NCBI GenBank assembly: GCA_030704615.1
Contig: CM060733.1
Location: 52,762,001-52,826,000, forward strand
Length of the DNA stretch: 64,000 nt
Origin: Takakia lepidozioides
Taxonomy: Eukaryota; Streptophyta; Takakiopsida; Takakiales; Takakiaceae
Direction: 5' to 3'
A program made the translations under genes and the position numbers. The notes below the pieces were generated by a model, which saw only the letters and a list, made by a program, of their open reading frames with translations, was not told the DNA's origin and did not search any database. Every line of letters starts with the position of its first letter. The stretch's first letter is position 1. Below, in pieces: positions 56,589 through 64,000 of the stretch.

Positions 56589-58531
56589 TTATAGGGTTCT
56601 GCACTTGAGTTTTGAAAGACTGCAAACACCTAGAGCTGCTCTAAATTTCTCGAATTTCTGTCTGCCAAGAGATTTAGTCATAATATCTTCAACTTGTTCT
56701 TGTGACGCAACATGCACTAAGTCGACTTCTTCGCTTTCCACTTTCTCACGAATATAATGGTAATGAACCTCGATATGTTTCGTACGAGCGTGAAATACTA
56801 GGTTGCGAGCAATTTTTGCGTTACTCTGATTGTCACAGCTTATAACAGTAGGACCATCCTCTAAAATTCCGAGTTCTTTATAGAGTCTTCTCAACCAAAC
56901 TGTCTCTTTAGCACCCTCGGTGAGTGCACGATACTCTGCTTCTGTTGAGGACAATGCAACGGTAGGTTGTTTCTTCGAACTCCAAGTTACTGCACCATCA
57001 CCCATTCTGAAGACATAACCTGAGGTTGAGTGTCGACTATCATTATCGCCAGCCCAGTCGGCATCTGTGAAACCACTTAAAGCGATGTTCACTCCTCTCT
57101 TATATAGCAGCCCGTAGTCACCTGTTCCAGCCACATATCGAAGAATGTGATCAACAACATCCATGTGAGCTGTTTGTGGCGATTTCATGTACCTACTCAC
57201 TGCTCTGACATGATACACAAGATCAGGTCTTGTGTTTGTCAAGTATACTAGCTTGCCAACTTTCCTCCTGTATAGAGTTTGATCAGAAGGTTTAAGGTTC
57301 TCGATCATGGAACAATATGAGGATTGCAATCAGAAAACCCAAACTCCTCAAGCATTTTTTAATATACCCCCTCTGCGTGATCATGATGTCTTCTTCAAGG
57401 TGAAGAAATTCAGCTCTAAGGTACAGCGTGATGAGGCCTAAATCGGTCATATCAAATGCTTGCTTGAGTTGCTGGCGCAGACAAGCGATTTTCACAGTGT
57501 GATTGCCAGTCAGCAAGAGGTCATCTACATAAAGAATTAACAAAACAATTTTGTCATCTTCCTTGAAATAATAGAGGTTGTAGTCAGCATTAGATCTGTG
57601 AAGACCTTGAGTCTTGATAAAAGAGTCAATTTTAGCATACCATGCTCTCGGCGCTTGCTTAAGACCGTATAGGGCCTTCAAAAGTCTACAGACCTTCGTT
57701 TCATGGCCAAGCTTGGAGAAGCCCTCAGGCTGTCGCATGTAAACCTCTTCGAACAAATCCCCGTTCAAGAATGTCGTTTTGACGTCCATGTGAGCTGCAA
57801 GGGCAACAAGAGAGCGGATAGTCGCCCATTTGACAACTGGAGCGAACGTTTCGTCATAGTCTATGCCCTCTTTCTGCTAGAAACCTCTTGCAATGTTCAA
57901 GGCGCACTTTCAACTTATCAGGTGAGCCATCAGCCTTTTGCTTCACTTTATACACCCATTTCGAAGTGATTGGGGTTTTCCCAGAGGACAAATCAACCAG
58001 CTCCCAGGTCTGGTTCTTCGCAATTGAATCCATTTCAAATTGCATTGCATCTTGCCACCCTGCAATCTGTGAAGCTTCATAGAAGCTCTCAGGTTCATTG
58101 ATCTCGGCAATGTTGACATAGTCATCAAGAAGACGTGGCCGTCGTCGAATCCTCGTTGATTGACGTTGAATTTCTTGTTCTGGATCAGGTTGAGCTGGTT
58201 GCTCAGGTGTTGGCTTGACATGAGCTACAGGTTATTCCCTCTCAATCGGCATATTGTCGATGTCAAGGTCAACATGTATATCAATAGCACGGGGAGATAA
58301 GGGTTCATGTACCTCAACATGTACGGGTGGAACCTCAACATCGTCTGGAACCACAACACCGTCTACTTCATGTTGCTTTTGGAGTGAAGCTGAATGTCTC
58401 TCTGATATAGGGATATCTCTTTGTGCAGGAATCCTCTCAATGAATATAACATCTCTACTAACAAATTTTTTTCTAGTAGTGGGATTGAACAGTCTGTACG
58501 CCTTGGTTTCTGTATCATAACCCACTAGCAT
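56589..58531 (-). pseudogene. Copia-2 RT and RNase H, frameshifted
   Basis: Linker at 58232-58531 (FVSRDVIFIERIPAQRDI). RT pieces follow at 57854-58221, 57292-57789 (MDVKTTFLNGDLFEEVYMRQ, LLILYVDDLLLTGN) and 56589-57329 (TRPDLVYHVRAVSRYM). RNase H keeps FTDADWAGDNDSRHSTSGYV, SSTEAEYRALTEGAKE, SCDNQSNAKIARN and ARTKHIEVHYHYIREKV. Frame breaks near 57300, 57850 and 58000-58200. Confidence 0.87.
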
Positions 58532-58656
58532 ACAAACTATCGACTTAGCATCTAGTTTTCATCTGTATTGTTGGTCAACATGAACATAAGATTTGCTGCC
58601 AAATATCTTAAGATGAGATAAGCGGGGTTTGATACCTGAAATTTTTTCATAGGGTG

Positions 58657-60520
58657 TCATTCTTCATTGGCAGATGATGGACTTCGATTGAGAAGATATG
58701 CAGCTGTGTTGACAGCTTCTGACCACAAGTATTTGGGAAGATCCGCCTCCAGAACCATACTTCTTGCTCTCTCTAGTAACGTGCGGTTCTTGCGCTCGGA
58801 AACACCATTTTGTTGTGGTGTTCTAGGTTGTGTCAGCTGTCGTGTAATCCCGTGGGACTGCAAGTAAGCACTAAATTCGTGAGACAAGAACTCGCCTCCA
58901 CGGTCTGAGCGTAAGCACTTTATCGTCTTCCCTGTAGCATTTTCTATCATTTGTCGGAAGATCTTGAACTTCTGCAATGCTTCGTCCTTTCTTCTCAGAA
59001 AATATACCCAAGTATATCGACTAAAATCGTCGATTATGGCCATGAAATATTTTGATCCTGAGAGAGATGGGACTTGCAGCGGTCCACAAAGGTCTATGTG
59101 CAGCAACTCAAGGATTTCGGTAGCCTTGTGTTCTGCTTTCTTCGAAAATTGTTTTCGTTGGTGCTTACCGAGCAAGCAGCCTCTGCAAGATTCTACGATG
59201 AGGGGTAGATTAGATAAGCCTATTGCTCTTTGTTGTGTGGACATTTTGTGAAGGCCTTGAAAATTTAAGTGTCCTAGTCGTCTATGCCAGAGTCTAGCCA
59301 CTCTACCGTGATCTATTTGAGGCATATCCTCACAGGCATTTGTTTTTATCTTTCTACTGGAATCTAGAGAATTGACAAAGTTGTTGGTGTCTAAATTATA
59401 TAAGCCATTTCTCCTATTTCTAGATCCTTGTGCTAATATTCTCTTAGTATTATTTTTATCTACAAACAAACACTTTCTATTGTCAAAGATAGCCAGGTGA
59501 CCACTATCACAGATTGCTCCAACTGAAAATAGATTCCGCTTCAGACTCGGTACGTAAAGAACATTAGATATCTTCGTTATTGATCCGTTCATGTTTACCT
59601 TGGCATGGCCTTTGCCAAGAACAGTGTATGCATGCCCACCGGCAGAGCTAACATTGTGTTGTGAGCTTCCTAATGCTAATACATGATGCACCAGATCTGG
59701 ATTTCCAGTGATATGTTTCGAAGCACCAGAGTCAACAATCCACTCTGCTTCGGTGATCTCAGCAGAGAGGGCCTCATCTTCGTCTGCTATTTCTACTGCC
59801 GCTAAAGCTGCTTCAATGACATCGGCTGCATCATTGTACTCACTATCACTGTTCTCCTCATCAAGATGGGCTTGCAGATGTGCACGAAGTTTGAGTACTT
59901 CTTCATATGGAACTGCACAATCCTTCGCCCAGTGACCGATCTTTCCACATCGATTGCAGGTTGATGTCTTCTTGTCATGGGATGTGTGTCCAAAAGCTCG
60001 TTTGTTACCAAAACGTCTGCCGGGAGCCCCCATCTTTTGAAACTTGACAAAAAGAGCTTCTGTGTCTTTCTGTTGTCGGCCTCTTAGCTCTCTGCGATTT
60101 TCTTCCTGGAGCAGTTTGGCAGTGAGCTCGTCCATGGTTGGTAGGTCCTTCTGGCTTGCCACTGCTTGCACATAGTAGTCGTAACTCTCGAGTAAGTTGT
60201 TAAGCACCATTTCGACCAGCATTGTATCATCAATCTTCTCACCACATCCTGCAAGCTGACTCACAAGATCAGACACCATTTCTATGAATGATTCCATGGT
60301 CGTTCATTCTTCCATTTTGAGGTTAGCAAGACGGTTCAGATTAACAACTTCTTGGAGATAAACTTGACTTCATAAAGCTCACAAAGTTTGAGCCACATTT
60401 TCCTTGGATAGTCAATATCTTGAATATAAGGAATGACTTTGTCAGAAAGGTTCCTACAGATTAATGCAAGAGCTTTGTGCTTCCTTTTTGTTATGGACCT
60501 CTAGTTGTTGCTCAGGAGGT
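58657..60520 (-). pseudogene. Copia-2 gag, protease and integrase
   Basis: Gag remnants lie at 60300-60520 (ALICRNLSD, IDYPRKMWLKLCELYEVKF). A TGA then separates a long open frame 58657-60297. It has CNRCGKIGHWAKDC (CCHC, about 59925), WIVDSGASKHITGN (protease, about 59725), LWHRRLGHLNFQGLHKM, HIDLCGPLQVPSL, FMAIIDDFSRYTWVYF and GGEFLSHEF...TPQQNGVSERKNRTL (integrase). The 546-codon frame is unusually well preserved. It ends in a stop soon after LLNRSPSSANEE. Confidence 0.88.
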
Positions 60521-60540
60521 GAGACATCAGACTCCAGAAA

Positions 60541-61334
60541 TGTCGCGCACCTCACTTCGGTAAGCTCCCCTTCAAGTCATAGTTACTCGCTTTGATGCGC
60601 GCGCCTGACTCCCAACCTGGCCGCCCGGGCTAATTTGGAGCTTCGGCTGCTCACCGAGACATAACGGTCTTCTCTTCGCTTCCCACTAAACCCTCCACCT
60701 AATTGGGACTAGGAGAATTCCCTTTGGTAGATGGCAGTCCGGACCAGCTCCCCACTCTTTGGTCGCTTTCTGGCTCGCTCGCTTACTCACTAGTTTTTGG
60801 TCACCAACGGGCTTGCACCGTTCTCGGGGTTACTACTCCCTATATATACTTTTGTAGCTGTCCGCAGGGGTTCCACAACCAGCCATGCCATTTTATGGCG
60901 AACCACCACGAAAACCCTCGACTCCCGGTGATGAGTCGCGGTGAGTCTTGGCCCGCTCACCACGGCCCCTATGGACCGTGATGAGTCCCAAGACTCCCCA
61001 CTGGCCATTGTCGTTTCATCTGGCCCGACGACGTCCGCATGTGAACTGTGCTCCCTCGACCCTCGCTGGTCCATCTCATGCCCCTTCCTCTCATGTCGGC
61101 CCCTCTGATGTACGTGCGAGTAGCCTTCCTCATACGAGACCTGCTCCAAGGCCACCATGAAATCCGGGACAAGCCCAGAAACGGCAGAGAATTGTGCAAC
61201 ATTTTGTTGGTGACCGACCTGTGAACATGCCTGATACCCTAGATGGTATTCATGATAGGAGTGGAAATCGACCAGAGAGACAACTGAACGTACTCCGAGG
61301 ACGACTATAGGTCCAACGGCTAGTTGCCTCTGGA
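60541..61334. other. Sequence between Copia-2 and Gypsy-2, no clear gene
   Basis: GC-rich. A 251-codon minus-strand ORF (60790-61545) overlaps an LTR and its composition is not convincing. TATATATA at about 60840 may be incidental. Confidence 0.4.
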
Positions 61335-61423
61335 AACGTGTTGTGCGCATACATATCGCTACACAACTACATCGCTGTCCAAACCATACCACACATAGAT
61401 GCACAATAAAGTAGTCTGCCACA
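61335..61423 (-). repeat. Partial second LTR copy
   Basis: About 89 bp almost identical to the first 89 bp of the LTR, starting one base after that LTR ends. This gives a truncated LTR-LTR tandem. Confidence 0.8.
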
Positions 61424-61424
61424 A

Positions 61425-61863
61425 TGATAAGAAAGCTAAAGGACACACTGTTCACACAAGAAACATGAAATCCCTCAACATCACTCTTTAAGATAATAGT
61501 CGAGCCAGGGGCACCCCAAGCTATGGGGACTCCACCCCACAACAACCTATACCCCTACATAAGCACACTCAGATTCTAAGCATGAAGGAGCTCGGTCGCG
61601 CAGGCTCAACTCGAGAGAGATGAGCTGCGCGACTGACGCTCTCGTGAAGATAAGATGGTTCAGGTGTCAAGCTCAAACTTGACACCTGACTTAACACTTG
61701 AACTAAATCCAAGTGTTAAATACAAATAACTAGTTTTATTCTAGTTAGTTTCACACTGTGTTTATTTAACTTGACAGCTGTCGTGCACATACATATCGCT
61801 ACACAACTACATCGCTGTCCAAACCACACCACACATAGATGCACAATAAAGTAGTCTGCCACA
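61425..61863 (-). repeat. 3' LTR of Gypsy-2
   Basis: Minus strand TGTGGCAGACTAC ... TTATCA. It contains two strong adjacent hairpins (61661-61719). Start supported by the purine run and by the repeat copy at 61335-61423. Confidence 0.75.
61661..61719. repeat. Two adjacent hairpins in the LTR
   Basis: CAGGTGTCAAG / CTTGACACCTG (11-bp perfect stem, 61661-61688) and TTAACACTTG / CAAGTGTTAA (10-bp stem, 61691-61719). Confidence 0.93.
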
Positions 61864-62099
61864 ATCGCCCCCCTAGCTGGTGGATAGGTCCCTCTAACTC
61901 CAGATAGCTACAAAATGTAATAGCCACAGCCGTACTAAGTCCTCTATCACTGGCCCTGTTGTACTCAAACTCTATAGACCAAGAGGCTGGGTACAAGAGT
62001 AGCCCCATCGTTAGTCGCCGTCTTGCAATCTGTGAACTTGAGCTAGGATCTCGTGTGTTCAAGGTCTCCTAGTAGCTTGGCCTTGCATTTCTTGTTAGC

Positions 62100-64000
62100 C
62101 TCCCATGATTATATCCACTGCCACTATCCAATGCATTGTGGAATAACCAATCCCCATCCGGAACCATCTCAAGAGGTGGAGTCAAGCATCACATATGCCA
62201 ACCTCTAGAGCATCGATCACACACCAGCATGGTGGCTGCCCCTTTAGCAGACCCACACAACATGCACCTCAAACTTGTAGATACCACTGCCAGGTTTGGG
62301 TCAATCCTGCCATCGACATTCGGAAGGTGACATGGCGCACAATTACGCACATGGTCCTTCCAAGTTATGCCATCCCGACCCTCCAAGACCAAGACGCCTG
62401 AGGGCAAGACCTCTCGAACCCTCAAAATAACACGTCCTGCAGTCACATCTAAGGTCGTAGGAGCAGTCTGCTGCAGATAGACATAGTCACCAGGGTTGAA
62501 TCTCCAAACCCCAGGACGATAGCCCCCACCACGTATGGTAGCATACCTCAACGTATCACGGTGTTTTGCAATGGCAAGGTTCTCGAAAGCCATGGGCATG
62601 ACTTTCTTGAACAACTCTGCACGCTGCTCATATGCACATGCCCACACGTCTGGATCGTCAAGGTTAAGAACTGTAGCAGCTTCCCTGCGAATGGATGTAG
62701 GCAAATCCGGCTCTTGGCCAAAGAGAAGAAAGTATGGTGAGAAGGAGGCAAGTGATGCTTGCTTGCTGAACCTGTAGCCCATGGCTAACCAGGGTAACTG
62801 AAGGTCCCAATCTCCTAGGTGTCCCTTCTACAAGCCATACTTGCGCAAACCCCTCTTTACTGTCTGAACAACTCTCTCTGCCAAGCCATCAGCCTCAGGA
62901 TGATCCCGAGAAGTGGTGCGGTGGTCTATCAAGGCCTTGTCACACAAAGCCTGAAACTCCCCCAAGAACTCTCTCCCTTGGTCCGTGAGTACCTCAGCTG
63001 GAGCACCGAATCGGCTAAGCACACAATCCAAGAATGCATACGCAGCTCCCTCACTAGCCTTATCGGGCAATGGAACCAACTCAATCCACTTGGAGAAGTG
63101 CTCCACCATCACCAACACGTACTTGTTGTGGCGCATGGTCAGTAGCAACGGCCCTGCGAAGTCAAGACTCCACCTGTAGCCCAATCCCATGATCGGAAGA
63201 GGGTGCAATTGTGGAGTAGGGGCGTTGAATGAAGCACGCACCCTGTCACACACCATGCACCTAGCCACAAATTGTTGCACCTCTGTGTGCATACCACGCC
63301 ACCAATACTGCCCCTGCAGTAGGCTATGAGTGCGTCGCACTCCAAAATGCCCCAACTCCTCGTGGGCATGCCGCACTAACCGTGCCCGCTGTGTTGGGTG
63401 AGGCACAATCCTCACTCGACCATCCTCCCACACTCGGAGCAGGTGTGTCCCCTCCCACTTGAACCTCTTGGCTCGTTGTAGGATCCGATCCCTCTCCTTG
63501 GCAGTCACAGTGGCTGCAGTGTCTCCAGTGCGGAGGTAGTCCAACACAACTGAATCCTCATGTATATCTTTGGCGCCACCTTGCTCATTGCTGGCCTCAG
63601 GGTCCTCAGACACTTGATCTACAGTCATCCCTGTTGCAGGTCCAACCTGGCCTTCCGCTGCCAAGATACACAGAAATGCAGATGCATGCCATCCGGGCAC
63701 CATCTCCTCGTCCGTCTCACCATGCCACCGAGCTCCAGTGTCATCCTGCTGGCTCGTGTATGGATTGCGACTCAACCCATCTACATTGCGATTGACCAAA
63801 CCCGGTCGATGCACAACCTGAAAGTCATATTCTTGAAGGATGAGTGCCCACCGTGCAAGCTTCCCCGTAAGCTTGTCTGACTCCATCAACCACTTGAGTG
63901 GTTGGTGATCCGTGACAAGGGTGAAGAGATTGCCGTATAGATAGCACCTGAAGTGTGTCACGGCCCACACTGCAGCTAAGCATTCTCCCTCATATGAGCT
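62100..64000 (-). pseudogene. Gypsy-2 pol: RNase H, integrase, PHD-like finger (5' part outside window)
   Basis: One frame from 64000 (ECLAAVWAVTHFRCYLYG, TDHQPLKWLM; RNase H) through the integrase zinc region (HAHEELGHFGVRRTHSLL, CMVCDRVRA) and core (WSLDFAGPLLLTMRHNKYVL, LTDQGREFLGEF, DGLAERVVQTVKRGL). A TAG at 62828-62830 then interrupts it, but the same frame continues (FLLFGQEPDLPTSIRREA, GDYVYLQQTAP). The tail is CMLCGSAKGAATMLVCDRC-SRGWHM, then a TGA at 62189-62191, then CLTPPLEMVPDGDW. This is a C4-H-C part of a PHD finger whose last Cys pair is absent. Only two stops over about 630 codons, one fitting CGA-to-TGA; a recent loss. PHD fingers bind histone tails, so a targeting role is inferred. 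Confidence 0.85.

Larger units (their letters stand above)
56327..60540 (-). mobile_element. Second Ty1/Copia element, minus strand, 5'-truncated
   Basis: Reading on the minus strand from about 60540: gag, CCHC, protease, integrase, RT, RNase H, purine tract, probable 3' LTR. No 5' LTR is found to the right, so the 5' end is lost. It differs from the Copia element at 37-42 kb in gag and integrase sequence, so it is another family. Confidence 0.85.
61335..64000 (-). mobile_element. Ty3/Gypsy element with PHD-like finger, minus strand, runs off right edge
   Basis: The pol frame enters at the right edge in RNase H and continues through integrase to a Cys/His finger, followed by untranslated sequence, purine run AGGGGGGCGA and a 440-bp LTR (61425-61863). 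A further partial LTR copy follows. The RT, gag and 5' LTR lie beyond the window. Confidence 0.88.

Noticed and set aside
60790-61545. 251-codon minus-strand ORF
   Set aside because: It overlaps the Gypsy-2 LTR and its partial copy; composition is not protein-like and no domain is visible.

Overview
The window looks like nuclear DNA of a land plant, probably a seed-free one (bryophyte, lycophyte or fern). Four observations support this. (1) There is a plastid ferredoxin-dependent bilin reductase of the PebA/PUBS type, a family known from streptophyte algae and seed-free plants but not seed plants. (2) There is an intact intronless PPR protein ending in a full DYW domain. (3) There is a three-exon CASP-like membrane protein. 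(4) The rest is a dense, nested load of Ty1/Copia, Ty3/Gypsy, MULE and hAT relics. The species cannot be fixed from sequence alone. One 500-base assembly gap lies at 20660-21159.

Layout. 1-1140(-): 3'-truncated transposase-like gene running off the left edge. 1.57-10.85 kb: a self-contained 'palindrome island'. A 53-bp satellite array built on the palindrome AAATGCGGYRCCGCATTT (1570-3316) is followed by a ten-exon gene fusing a ParB/Srx-like DGNHR domain to a permuted (beta-class-like) DNA methyltransferase domain (3624-8834). A second, looser palindrome array follows (8970-9690). Last come two divergent paralogous genes of unknown family around a nested inverted repeat (9934-11637). The same palindrome sits in three introns of the methyltransferase gene. 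I did not find it elsewhere in the window.

12.1-20.2 kb: decayed Ty3/Gypsy element. 21.3-24.0 kb: MULE transposase pseudogene between two blocks of GGACT-rich degenerate repeats. 24355-25659(+): FAM114/DUF719-like gene. 28617-32423(-): bilin reductase gene (at least five exons). 33.3-37.0 kb: PPR and hAT fragments and duplicated repeats. 37069-42155: complete Copia element with near-identical LTRs but broken ORFs. 42969-44505(-): CASP-like gene. 46519-48741(-): PPR-DYW editing factor. 51913-53568(+): PP2C-type phosphatase lacking key metal-binding residues. 56.3-60.5 kb(-): second Copia relic. 61.3-64.0 kb(-): Gypsy element whose integrase ends in a PHD-like zinc finger, running off the right edge.

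The host genes (FAM114, bilin reductase, CASPL, PPR, PP2C) are independent housekeeping or organelle genes with no operon-like relation. The most unusual content is the palindrome island, where a ParB-like/methyltransferase protein is embedded in arrays of its candidate DNA site. That functional link is inference. Exon boundaries were derived by hand from reading frame and GT/AG signals.
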